The translations under genes and the position numbers were made by a program. Source: Cyclaneusma minus (lineage: Eukaryota; Ascomycota; Leotiomycetes; Marthamycetales; Marthamycetaceae). Taken from it: 64,000 nt of DNA. The notes beneath the pieces are model-generated. The model did not search any database, was not told the origin of the DNA, and saw only the letters and a list, made by a program, of their open reading frames with translations. This document shows, piece after piece, positions 42,967-53,701 of this stretch (position 1 is its first letter; every line of letters begins with the position of its first letter). Location of the stretch: assembly GCA_037179335.1 (NCBI GenBank), contig JAKZHN010000004.1, forward strand, positions 124,001 to 188,000, written 5' to 3'.

Positions 42967-43581
42967 TTAACCTCGCGCAAAGGACAAGATACGGACCGAT
43001 GGACTGCATCGAGAGTGTGTAAGGTAAAGCTTGGAAAAAAGGAAAGGAAAGTCGAGAAGAAGGGGCTTTATACCTACCTATGGAGCATAGGAAACGTTTC
43101 AGCTTGAGTGAGAGGCTTATATTCATACCTGCGTTGCCATACTGACAAGTCCAAATCCTAGGCTCATGAGAAGTACTCCAGATACAGTAATGTATCTGAT
43201 ACTTTTGACCCTCTCCATCAAGGGCTTGATGAAGATACTGCCAGTCCATGTTAACCCCGAACCCAACGCACCAATTAAGGAGACAAGAGCGGTGTTTGAG
43301 GCTTGCGAGGGAGGCAGCATACCACTCGTGCCTGAGACATAGGCGCGTTGAAAGACACCGTAGGCTTGGTTAAAGCCAACCGTGATAACTATAGTCGGAA
43401 AAGCGGACAAGAGCACCCAGTTTTGCTTCTGTTTCGTAATTGGTCGAAGCAACTGAGCGACATTGTCAGTAGCGTTCGAAGTGTCCAGGTCATCGGACAC
43501 ATCGATAGGTCCATCCTCATCGTATTGGTGACGAGGGAAGAGTTCGAGGTTTTGAGAGCGCTGTTGATGTGTGGCTGACAT
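42967..43581 (-). pseudogene. Truncated MFS monocarboxylate-type transporter
   Basis: Starts normally at 43581: a cytosolic N-terminus, then NWVLLSAFPTIVITVGFNQA (helix 1), ALVSLIGALGSGLTWTGSIF (helix 2) and YITVSGVLLMSLGFGLVSMA (helix 3), the beginning of a fungal monocarboxylate-transporter-like MFS protein of some 12 helices. A normal intron follows (donor GTATGA at 43128, acceptor CCAAG before 43029). The next exon opens LYLTHS, matching where the family has LYLT, but diverges and meets a stop after 20 codons (42967-42969). No further MFS sequence is visible before 42.9 kb, so about three quarters of the transporter is missing. It could be transcribed, giving about 171 residues, but cannot transport. 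It marks decay at the edge of the accessory block. Confidence 0.7.
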
Positions 43582-44219
43582 ATCGGGCTGGTAATAGCAT
43601 ACAATATACCAAGTATAGCTCCGAATCTTAACTTTCGTGCCGCTAGGATAAAAAGGAGGCAGGGCGTTATCGAATGATGGATCAGCTGTGTAGCACGGTG
43701 ATATGTAAATGCTGGGGTTCTGGAGCTGAAGTCACCTCTCCGACCACGGCTGCAGATCCTGTGATGATGGTAAGCTAATCGGGAAGAACCGGCTCCATAG
43801 AAACATGCCTATACATGTAACTAGGTACAACAGGAAAGCGGCGCCTAGGAGAAAGCAGATGTCGTTGTAATGACATACAACACTGTAAGCTCGAGAAAAT
43901 CAATAGAGGGGAGATTTCTCTTCTTATTATCAAGCCTCACACTCTCTGCATGCAGTTTCCTCCATCATCCTTTCACTAGGAACAACGGTGGTTCCAAAAT
44001 TTCGGACCTCTCTCGCTCCTTCATTCCTCTTCTCAAATGACAGAAGGACATCATGGAGTTCATTCCCCTATAGTACCACGCCCTATCTTTCGACAATAAA
44101 GTTGGAATCTCGTGCGCTATGCTTGGTATGCAATTGTAAAGTACAAATATGGTACACGTGTCGGTCGTTTCGTCCTCTCAACTCCAAGAGGTGGGTGGTC
44201 GTCCGGCTGCGAGATACAT
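43582..44219. other. Gene-free interval
   Basis: Former promoter of the truncated transporter and the 3' UTR of hsp10. No gene seen. Confidence 0.5.
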
Positions 44220-44973
44220 CTATTCGTTGATCTTGGCCAGCAACTCGTGGTCGCGGAACAGCGAGTACTCCTCCTCGCCGACCTTGACTGGCGATCCACC
44301 GTACTGCAAAGCACACGCAGCATTAGCTATCGTTCTCTGCCCGGACATGTGAGACAACTCCAGCCCTTCCAATGATTCCGATTGTGCCAACTTGATCGGC
44401 TTCTCCAATTCGACTTTCCGTAGCATCATCTGTTTCCTCTTGACCCGCATAGCTCTCCGACAACCCGCGATACATCATCCAATCGTTCAATCGACCAATC
44501 CATCCAAATGAACCAAATTTCATGACTCACCTGAGGAATCAGCACACGGTCACCAGCCTTCACACCGCAAGGCACTCTCTTCCCATCCTTATCCAGGCCA
44601 CCGGGTCCAACAGCCAAAACCTTCGCCTCGTTCAATTCCTTGACGCTCGACTCCGGGAGGAAGATGCCGGATGCCGTCTTGGTCTCGGCCTTGATGCGCT
44701 GCACGAGCACGCGGTCGAGCAGAGGCGCGAGAGACTTGATGCTGCGGAGAGTGGTAGACTATGCAAGATACCTGTTAGCTTTGAATTCGACTGATACCAA
44801 TGTCTCTAAAAACAACAATGGGGGAGGAAATAAAGAGAGAGGAAGCTCGAGAGTGAAAGAGCTAGAGGTCCAAGCAGCACTCGTCCGCTTGAAGCTATCC
44901 ACCACCCAGCTCTCCAGCTCTAGCTCCAAACTCGCTAGGTCCCAACTCTCAAGCAGCATGTCCAACGTACCAT
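44220..44973 (-). CDS. hsp10: Mitochondrial 10-kDa chaperonin (Hsp10, GroES family)
   Basis: Co-chaperonin capping the Hsp60 folding chamber in the mitochondrial matrix. Exons on the minus strand: 44973-44971 (only the ATG), 44758-44531, 44303-44220; 104 residues, the standard length. The first intron begins directly after the start codon (ATG then GTACGT, ends GCATAG); downstream reading gives STTLRSIKSLAPLLDRVLVQ. Family motifs: TASGIFLPESS, LNEAKVLAVGPGG, the GVKAGDRVLIPQ-YGGSPVKVGEEEY roof and mobile-loop environment, and LFRDHELLAKINE at the end. The second intron (GTGAGT...TTTGCAG, 227 nt) is long. A heat-shock-element-like sequence lies about 130 bases upstream, and a TATATA element lies near 45173-45180. 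Firm assignment. Confidence 0.95.
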
Positions 44974-45103
44974 TTTTGCGGTTTGACAAAGATCGTCTAG
45001 AAAAGGAATTGAGTTCGTGAAGGTAGGATTTGGAACTGAGACGGGGAGATGTTGCAAATCGAAGGTTTCAATACTGGTCCAGAATAACTTTCTCGAGCCC
45101 ACG

Positions 45104-45116
45104 GAAACTTCCAGAG
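45104..45116. promoter_or_regulatory. Heat shock element-like site upstream of hsp10
   Basis: GAA-AC-TTC-CA-GAG, matching three alternating nGAAn units with the last one imperfect. A further gapped set, AGAA...TTCTCGAG, lies at 45081-45097. Position, 131 bases before the hsp10 ATG, fits Hsf1 control, a known feature of hsp10 genes. Confidence 0.45.
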
Positions 45117-45770
45117 TCGCGCACGGGCCACGGAAAAAAGCTGTGCCGGACGCCGGACGGTAGCTATACTGACACTATATAAAAGCTCGGTTAAAAACGA
45201 TGAATCGCCTCCTTTATATCACTGTATAGTCTGTATTCTACCATGTCAGAACGGCTGCTCAAGGCTCGCCCCTAAGCCCATCTTCACCTCGATGCTCCAG
45301 TTCACTGTATATCACCGATTAATAAGGATCGGGAACGCTTAAAACCGAAATCCCCGGGGATGGCAATAATCACGAGAAATGGCAATATTCACAAGTTACA
45401 TTTCTTAGGAGCTCGCTAGGTACTCTACCCACTCACCAGGACATCCATTTTCATCCAGACGGATGATCTCTTATGATCGCGTCCCAACATCGGCCTTGGT
45501 CACAATCAGCAGGCCGCTCAAATATCCCATTCCTGCGTGTAAAAATCAGTATGAACAAACGCTCTCCGATGAAAAGGCCGCTATCAGAAATACCCCACGC
45601 TGCCGTTTCTCTGAAAACACCGGTTGGTATCCATAGTCCCGACAGTTGTTAGTAACCGCAGCGCAAAAAGAATCAAAGCAAGCAGGTATCAAAGCACAAC
45701 CCAGACAACAACCGCATTAACGCTCCAGTCCCGAGCCAACCTTCCGTCCGTCTATGCACAAGGCCCTCTT

Positions 45771-45826
45771 CTATCCTTCCGGATCCTGTATCTTCTATCC
45801 TTCCGGATCCTGTATCTTCTATCCTT
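45771..45826. repeat. Tandem repeat, 24 bp x 2.3
   Basis: Unit starting CTATCCTTCCGGATCC at 45771-45794, repeated exactly at 45795-45818, and beginning again at 45819. Lies just past the stop codon of the Sat4-like kinase, so it would be in its 3' UTR. Confidence 0.9.
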
Positions 45827-45877
45827 TTCTTTCTTTTTCAAGTTTCGGTCGAACAACGTCGATGTTGATCGTCCGCC

Positions 45878-48549
45878 CTACTTAGAAGACGGAGCTTGAG
45901 GGGGCTCCAAGGTATGTGTATGTCCCTCAGCTTTGATGACCCTTCCTCCCTCTGGCAATTGTCTACATATCGGCGTGTTGGCGACCCAGGGGTCATCCAA
46001 GATATCCGACATTGTCGCCCTTTGCTTGGGATCAATCTGAAGCATCTTTCCGATAATCTGTCTACTCTCCCTCGGCAACAAGCGGAGTAAGCGCCAAGGT
46101 CCTTTGATGACCTCGGGTTTCTTCTCCTCGCCGTTCGCAGGTTCAGAGCCGTTTACTGCTTTGCTCGATGCCCTTTGTGGGACGGCTTCTGTATCTCGGG
46201 CTGGAACATCGGTGAGCTGGGAGGCAGACTTCGAGGGCGGTAGATCAGAGACACGGCGCATGTCTGTGCCGGGTGTAGGGGGCGATGCGAAGAGCTTATA
46301 CGAATTGTCGGTCATTCGAGGTATCTTCCAGGGGAAGCGGCGTAAAGACATGCAGCAGAATATGATGGCTAGGGACCAGATATCTGTCGGTTGCGGGTCG
46401 TATTTACGTTCGTCATATACCTCGGGTGCAAGGTATGGATCCGAACCAACGATTCCTTCATGAAACATTAGCATCCCTTCCATATGTAAAATATATGTCC
46501 AATCAACTCACCACTAGCGAGCACGATCTCGTTTTCGAAAGGATACTTGAAAACACAAGCACTTCCAAAATCAATAATCTTCATGATCCCGTGCTCATTA
46601 ACCACCACATTATCCAGCTTCAAGTCTCGATGTGCCAGACCCATGCTATGAAGATAGGTCACTCCGCTCAGGATTTGCAAAAACGAGCAGCAGACCTCCT
46701 CTCTTGACATCTTACCCGTCATGACGATGGCAAACAGGTCATAAGGTGCGTACTCCATGACTTCGTACCATCTGCCCTTCTCCTGTACAATATCAAGAGT
46801 CTCAATGATATTGCCATGATGCAATGTCGAGCCGACACAAAACTCGGCAGTCACTTTCTTGGCATACTCTTTCTCAGACTCGTATGAATGGCGCGCGCGG
46901 AATTCTTTAACGGCGAACGTGACACCGTCGCTACTTCGCTTCATAACGCGTACTGAACCACCAGCTCCGGATCCTAGGACCTTTCCGAACTTGCCATATT
47001 TCGATGCTAATCCATGATCATCCCCAAAAGGAAGTTGCTGTGGCGTCCTGTGATGAGGTGGAGTTTGTGTTCCGGATACACTGGATTTGGCAGAGGGAGC
47101 GGGAGACGCGGTTCGCTTGGATTTATGGAATGGGCCTAGTTTCATGAATCGCTTCAAGTCGGACATAGACACGTTGTGTTTACTGCTCAACGTCGTCGAA
47201 GAACCGCCTTCATCGTGGAGATGGGACAAGTTGTGGTCCTTCTTTCCGCCACCAAAAATGAATGAATGCCGCTTTTCTCCGGCATTGCTTGATGCCAAGG
47301 AGGACTTTGGTAGATTCGACGATGATGCGCTGGGAGAAGCTCTATGTCGACCTCGGGTAAAAACGAATCTTGGGTCAATATTATCGAGATTCTTAGACTG
47401 GGGTGGCCTATTTTTGGCAGCATAGGGGTCATTGATATCCCCTGCTGGTGTAAAGGGTCGGCTGTATGTCGGTGTCGTTCGCGAAGGACTAGTCTCTCTC
47501 GAGACAGGACTAGAAGTGTCTCCGGGCCCTATCGAGAAGACGCCTCGGCGGTGTGTATGTTCTCCCGACTCTCCCGACAGGCTGGTCGGTCGAGTAGAGT
47601 TTTGACCTGAAGAAGGTGGTCTCGAGGTATGGACAGTCGAGGTACGGGGGGCTATCTGAGGTGACAGTTGTGGAGTGACTGCGTTTGGGTCTTCCTCGGC
47701 GTCGACCTTCTGTAACGGTGCGCCTTTGTCTTTGATATCATGAATGCCATCCCGCGAGCTCGTGGCAGCCGGCGTCAAAGGGGGAGAGTTCATTGACAGG
47801 CGAGGACTGTGACGAGGAGACGGACGGCCAGATGAATTGCGAGTCTGCTCTCTGCTGGCCGGATTGCTTGAGCTGTCGTCGTTTGACGCGACCTGTAATA
47901 AAGCAAGTCAGCCAGTGGCCTCGGAACACCTCTACCCCCTGGTATGCCCCTTTCGCAACAAGCTAGAAGCGCAAGGCAGAAATTTCCATTTCCAACAAAG
48001 AATGTTCGAGTAGCACAGAACCGGGCATAGATCGAAACAACACTGCTACCCGCCCTTTGCATTCCGAGGTCGTGCATGGCAGATCCAAGATCGGATGAGT
48101 CGCATGAGGGGTGCGCGGCGACATAAAGCTTGTGTAGCCCCGCAACCCAAGTTTGAAAACAGATGGTACATACCCGCGAAGCTGGTAATGATACCGGCTC
48201 ATAAGCGTATTGGTTCATCCGGCTCTGCTGCAAATGCGTCCCATGAAGCCTGGAGGAGATGTGTCGTAAATCTGCCTCCGTGGAAGCAGAAATATGCTGC
48301 GGCTCGGGAGTTCCGAACGGCTGCTCGGCTGATATTTCCTGGTTGACGGAGCTGAAGCGCACAGCAGGCGGGCCACTCCGGGGGCTGCTCTCTTGGATTT
48401 CGATGGTGGGAGCCTGGTGGACGGGACTTCCTGGGGGCGGCAGGCTGGGTCAGTAATTGCTTAGGAATGCGGCCGGCGGCTGAAAGCAGGAATGCAAGAA
48501 ATGGCAACGTACCAGGAGCAAAGTCGCCCGGGCTTTGGCTAGAAGCCAT
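45878..48549 (-). CDS. Serine/threonine kinase of the Sat4/Hal4 (NPR/HAL) family
   Basis: Exons on the minus strand: 48549-48513, 48430-48174, 47892-46512, 46455-45878; 750 residues, frame kept at every junction. The first exon encodes only [12 protein letters not shown]; the second joins through [15 protein letters not shown]; intron 2 is long (281 nt). The N-terminal 400 residues are Ser/Pro/Thr-rich and disordered, as in the fungal NPR/HAL family. The kinase domain starts at [19 protein letters not shown], has the VAIK-equivalent FAVKEFR, catalytic loop [11 protein letters not shown] in KIIDFGSA and the [11 protein letters not shown] activation-segment end. Yeast Sat4/Hal4 controls K+ uptake through Trk1 and stabilises plasma membrane transporters; a similar role is likely here but not shown. 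A long insert lies between subdomains X and XI (from [11 protein letters not shown] to NGEEKKPE). Confidence 0.88.
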
Positions 48550-50331
48550 GATGATATGATGTCGAGCGGCCGAGTGATTGGCACGTTGGGGCCAAGGAGG
48601 GACTGCCGCTGGGAGGCTTCGGTAATGGGGAAAAAGATCTGGCCGGGCTTGCGAAGCGGGTATGTTGCGGGTGGTAGGGAGCGCTTGCAGAGGGACGGAT
48701 GCGCCAAGGAAGTACGAGTAGGTGTCTGTAAGAGAGTCCAGTCCAGTCTGGGCGTAGGGAAGAATTAATATGCGGTCGAGGGCGGCGGGGAGAGGATGCT
48801 GTTGTGAGGGAGCAAGTATGCCCGGGTCGATAGATCGCGGATGCGGATAATATGTAGCTGCGACACGAAGGACGCGGTGCGAACGCTCTCCTCGAGTCGC
48901 GGGCTGGATGGCTAAAAGCAACCCCACGTGCAAATGCTTCTCTCGTCCTTCTGTATGTGACGGAGTGGGCCAAAGGTCGGCGAGAGTTTGTTCAATGTTG
49001 GGGGATGATGAAATGTTACGGCATCGGATAAAGCTTCGCTGAACCTTGTCTCTTGCTGTGCTGCTCTGGGACTATGATTGATCGGCCTGGCTGTCCAAAG
49101 ACGTCGTCCTGACTGTTGGGCTGGAGCTGAGAAGTGATTCACTCTTCAATGCATTCCAGGTTATTGGCAAACAGCAGCCATGCATCAAGCAACGAGGGGA
49201 AGAAGCAAGCAGTCGAAAAGTTTGTGAAGAAACGGAGACGGCCCTTTCAAGAGTCATTTAAAAAGCCTTCAAAGAGCTTTTCCACACTCGGTTGTGCCAT
49301 CCGAGCCGTCGGAGAAGTTAGGGATTGGCATCTCATGCCATCATCCCGGCTAACATGTGCTTCTAGAAAACGTCGATTCGCTTGGCAACGCCTTGCGCAG
49401 TGCTGGCTGTCGTGCTGTTAGTTTTTAGCAGCTCATGCAAGCTGGACCCTTTTCCGAGAACTTCCCCAGCCAACAAGCATAAGAATATCGAAACATCAAG
49501 TTCGCTAACATCGCATCTATTATCAATTCAGCGCCATTGAGCGATCCACGAGCCGGGCGCCTCTGCCGGCCATATGGTACATCAAGTACCAAGACGGTGA
49601 ACCCATGGTTCATGCAACTAGGGACGCCCACCGGCCGAAGCTTTTGTCACATCGAAGTACAATCCCGAACTTGTCCCGAGGCTTGGGTGACTTGAATATC
49701 GCAGGGCTGAATCAAGACTTTCCCATTCGACCACCCTGCTGGACTCCGGTAACCGGCGACAACTCCGCCCATGCACAAGCCGGCTGGCAAATGCTACTCT
49801 AGGGCTGCTGACCAGAAAATGCTTGAAGTTGCTTGCCACGTGCTACGTCATAGCGAGTTGACAGTGTTTGTATTTTCCAGTATAAAACACTGCCGCCTGC
49901 GTCTCCCAGACTACGTGGAAGCGCGGGACTTTATGCTGCTGAAGACTACCCAGGGCCCGCTTTGTCGGAGCACGTAAAAGGGGCTCAGGGGTACTCGAAG
50001 CCATCCCAAATATATCTCCCAGGTCGTCTCTATTTTTGAGCCCATCTCTCCATATGCTCCGAAATTTGCATGTTTTCTCCTTTGCGACATTTTTGAGACA
50101 TGCGCTCAGATACACCCCCGCAACGCTGGTCGAGTGTGGTTGTTCGCCGGCCTCCTCGGGGGTACCCCCTTTCCATCATATGGTACAATGAGTATGCAAG
50201 AACCTGAAATATTCGGAAATCCCAAACGCCCTCGCAATGATATCGATACATTGAGCGCCAACCGGTTTTTCCCTGCTCTGGCTCTTTCGTCAGGACATCC
50301 CCTCCTCAATTCAAGTTCTGTGCCACTTCCC
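48550..50331. other. Gene-free stretch upstream of the Sat4-like kinase
   Basis: About 1.8 kb with no supportable gene. The part next to 48549 is the kinase promoter and leader; the far end holds the 3' UTR of uL11m. Frames are short and in shadow positions. Confidence 0.5.
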
Positions 50332-50872
50332 TCATGGCACCACATCAATTCCACAGCTCTTGGCCGAAGCGATCACACTCCTGCACAGCCCTTCCATCGA
50401 CAATCCGGACAGCCTCAATTCGCTCCTCTTGATCTTGGCAATCTCATAGATGTGCTTCAGGCTAACCTCCCCCACACTCTCCTTTCCGGGGTTCATGGCG
50501 CCCTTCATTTTGTTCTTTCGTAAGGGCACATTGGCCGCGTTCATCAACAGCCAGGATGTGGTCGGAGTGCGGAGTTCGAAGTGGAAAGAGCGGTCGGGAC
50601 GGACGGTGACGCGGGCGGGTATGGGCGTGCCGGTGACATAGTGTGCGGTGCGAGCGTTGAACTCCTGAGAGGATGTTAGAGGCTGAAGGAGTCTGCTAAG
50701 CCGGCTCAACAAGGAGCATGGGCAAGTATGGGGGTGGACGTACTTTGCAGAAGTCCATGGACTTGACTCCCTTACTACCCAATGCGGGACCGACAGGCGG
50801 ACTGGGACTGGCCTGGCCAGCGCCGACAATGAGTTTGACGATCACGTCGGTTTGCGACCGTGCTTTTGACAT
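50332..50872 (-). CDS. mrpl19: Mitochondrial large-subunit ribosomal protein uL11m
   Basis: Bacterial-type L11 protein of the mitochondrial 54S subunit, part of the GTPase-associated centre. Exons on the minus strand: 50872-50744 and 50664-50332; 153 residues. The intron is GTACGT...CTCAG. The N-terminus [20 protein letters not shown] followed by [14 protein letters not shown] is the L11 rRNA/SAM-binding signature; exon 2 continues [20 protein letters not shown], then [12 protein letters not shown] and the C-terminal helix [18 protein letters not shown]. The frame is open far upstream of 50872, but homology starts there. Divergent to svf1. Symbol follows the yeast name. Confidence 0.93.
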
Positions 50873-51508
50873 TTTGGTGGTTGGAGATGGAGGAGTACGG
50901 GAGCTTGAGGTTGGAGAATGGAGATGCGCCCAGACGGAATTTTGATATTGGCGGAAGTGGCTGCTTTGGTGCGCCGGAGCTACTACTCTATGTGAGTGAT
51001 CCTCGCTCTCAACATTAATGATTACAATGAACTTTTTAAAACCAATAGAGAATCTGGACGAGTATCGACATTTTGGCAATTTTGAAATCATTATACGTCG
51101 ACGGTGTTTTATCCCCAGAGATTTAGAGCTTCATATATACCTACATATACTGTAGCTTATTGAGGAAGCCCAGAGCAAGCCGTTCCACGTCTCGATCTCT
51201 CACAAATATAATGCATAGCAAGGCAACACCACGACAATGCTACGACAAAACTACTACTGCGGCTGCAAAGTCGAGTGCCATCTCAGAAGCCCATCTTCAC
51301 TTCCAGGGTCCATCACGTGCCTCTAGCTTGGCGTGACGTACTAGCGCGGGGTGTGCGGGCCTAGTGCTGGCGGGACGCAGCTTTTTGTCAACTCTGATCG
51401 CTCCAGACTTCGTTGCTCCAAGTCCAAGCTACCTCGACCGTCTACCATCCAAATTCACTCCGTTTCATACTATACGGTCAAGATACACCACCACTGAATT
51501 CTGCCAAC
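50873..51508. promoter_or_regulatory. Bidirectional promoter, uL11m / svf1
   Basis: A 636-base divergent interval; the middle (50950-51260) is AT-rich. No further gene. Confidence 0.55.
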
Positions 51509-52822
51509 ATGTTCAACTGGGCGAAGCAACAGTATGTCCCACTTCTGCAGCTTCTGCATGTACGCCTTCTGACTTGAGCCTCTCCGTAGGCTGGCCAATG
51601 TGGCCGGCACCCAAGAGCCCATCTATGGCCCTTCTGCCATCCACTCTGTCGCGAAGCAGGCCGAGACGACCCCATACACCGAGCTTACGAAGAACGAGTT
51701 GAAATGGGACGCCATGGAATCGACTTGCGTGGAGACACAGCAGTTCTATCTGATGGCAGATAGTGGACATCTTGCGATGGCCCAAGTTATCTACAGCAAT
51801 GTTGCGTATGGCATCTGACCGGAATGCCAAAGACTCAAACTGACGTGTCCAAAGCGGTCTCCGAACAACCTGCCAGTTCAACACCAAGATCTTCTACCCC
51901 GACACCTCCAAACCTCATCTCTGGTCGTCCGATCCGCTTTCCAACGTCGAGTTCAGCGAAGACAAGAACAGCTTCTATGCTGAGAATTGCGCCGTCGAGC
52001 TTTCGGAGGACGGAAAGAGCTACTCCGTCAAATCCATGACGAACCAAGCTTCGATCGTGAATGTTACCGTCACGCAGGAAGCTCCTGGCTTCGCCGTCGG
52101 CAAGGACGGCAAGTCATACTACGGCACCGACGCCACCAAACCATGGGGCTTCATGAAGCACGTTTTCTGGCCGAGGAACAAGGTCGAGGGCTCGATAGTG
52201 ACCAAGGACGGACCGATCGACTTCAAGGGAAAGGCACTCTTCATCCACGCGAACCAAGGCATGAAGCCACACCACGCTGCCGGCAGGTGGAACTTCATCG
52301 ACTTCCAGGGCCCTACCTTCTCCGCCACCATGATGGAGTTTACGACCCCGCCATCCTACGGCTCCACTGTTGTCAACGTCGGTGGCTTGGTGAAGAATGA
52401 CGAGATCATCTGTGCTGGCTCTTCCAACTCGGTCACACATTTGAGCACGAGAGGAGACAAGGACAATGATTGGCCTGAGCCGAGTGCCGCCAAATTCCAC
52501 TGGACCGGCAAGACTAAGGATGGAAAGCCGGTTGAAGCTACCATCGAGGGCCAGCTGCCCGAGAGAACCGACAGAGTTGATGTTATGGAGCACGTGCCGG
52601 GCTTCGTCAAGAACATCGTCGCCGCTGCCGCTGGCACCAAGCCCTATATCTACCAGGTCGGTTTCCGCTTCCTTTTTTCCTTTCTTTTTCCGCCTTACGA
52701 ACCCCGGCTAATACTTTTTACAGTACAAGGGACCCTGGTCGTTGAAGCTGAAGATTGGGGATGAGGAGACCACGGAAGAAGGACAATTTTTCATGGAGTC
52801 AACATTCATCACCGAATGTTGA
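51509..52822 (+). CDS. svf1: Survival factor Svf1
   Basis: Svf1 is a double lipocalin-like protein on Golgi and other membranes that supports ceramide transport and survival under oxidative and cold stress. Exons: 51509-51531, 51590-51805, 51855-52656, 52724-52822; 379 residues, the usual length. Splicing gives [20 protein letters not shown] and then [18 protein letters not shown]. The N-terminal amphipathic start MFNWAKQQ is the known membrane-binding region of the family. Further landmarks: [75 protein letters not shown], and in the last exons [19 protein letters not shown] ending with FITEC. No anomalies. Convergent with the Zn2Cys6 gene. Confidence 0.95.
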
Positions 52823-53701
52823 TTTATGGTCTGTACATGATTTATGATCTTTTCAATGGCGTTGCGAGGAATGGACCAACCACTCATTGGCTATTGCAGC
52901 AGAGGGAACGGGCATCTCTATATGGAACTTACCCTAATAGAGTCCTCGGGGAGGACTTGTAGTTTTTTCAAACACGCTGAACCAACAAGAGAGACTCAGC
53001 CCACTCGCTAAATGTGAATTTGGCTCGTTGGAACGTGCCATAGTGCGTCAGTCTGATCTTATTTATGAGGCTTGCGTCAATTGCTTGTTAGATTGAGTGT
53101 GAGCGAGGCAAGTAGTGCAAAACGATTTCATACCAATTAAGTTTTTCCGTCCGACGGTCCGATGCAAAAATCACATTCTTGGTCTCGTAGATTCTCGAAA
53201 CAGTTGGGTGGCCGTTTTGGAGAAGAAGAAAAAATGGCGCATTCAAATGCGTCCGAGAAGAATAGAAGTCTACTTTCGTCAAGATCTTTACGGAGGGCTT
53301 CATTGCTCGCCGGGGTCCACAGGGGCAAAATGGAGTATTAGGACGCGCGGATTACTATTAGGACTTGGGCATTTTCTGTTGCACGTGAGCCAGAATTCTC
53401 TTATGACTTCGTCGTATGACGCATGAGTAAGAGTTAGTCCATTCGATATCTACCTCCCTTGCCTTACAGAGGGAAGCCATCGACCTAGGAGTTGCTTTCT
53501 TCATTCTGGGTGATGGCTGCAGAAGCAGCCCGAGCTAGCATCATGCTACTAATCCATAGCCACATCAAGCCCTCTGAAAAGCTGCATTAGAGGCATGATA
53601 ACGTCGCTAGTTGGATCATTCAATGTTTCTAGGGCACCGGGGCTATCAACATTCAGCTATGACACCTATTCATTGCTTTCTCTGTAACTACTCGGATCAA
53701 A
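52823..53701. other. Convergent intergenic region
   Basis: Between the 3' ends of svf1 and the Zn2Cys6 gene. I see no gene, RNA or repeat in it. Confidence 0.5.

Larger units (their letters stand above)
44974..45877. promoter_or_regulatory. hsp10 promoter and downstream region of the Sat4-like kinase
   Basis: Hsp10 transcription starts within this interval. It holds a heat-shock-like element (45104-45116), a TATATA-containing site near 45173-45180 and the tandem repeat at 45771. No gene seen. Confidence 0.55.

Noticed and set aside
44640..45020. Plus-strand frame of 126 codons overlapping hsp10
   Set aside because: Shadow of the antisense hsp10 exon and its first intron.
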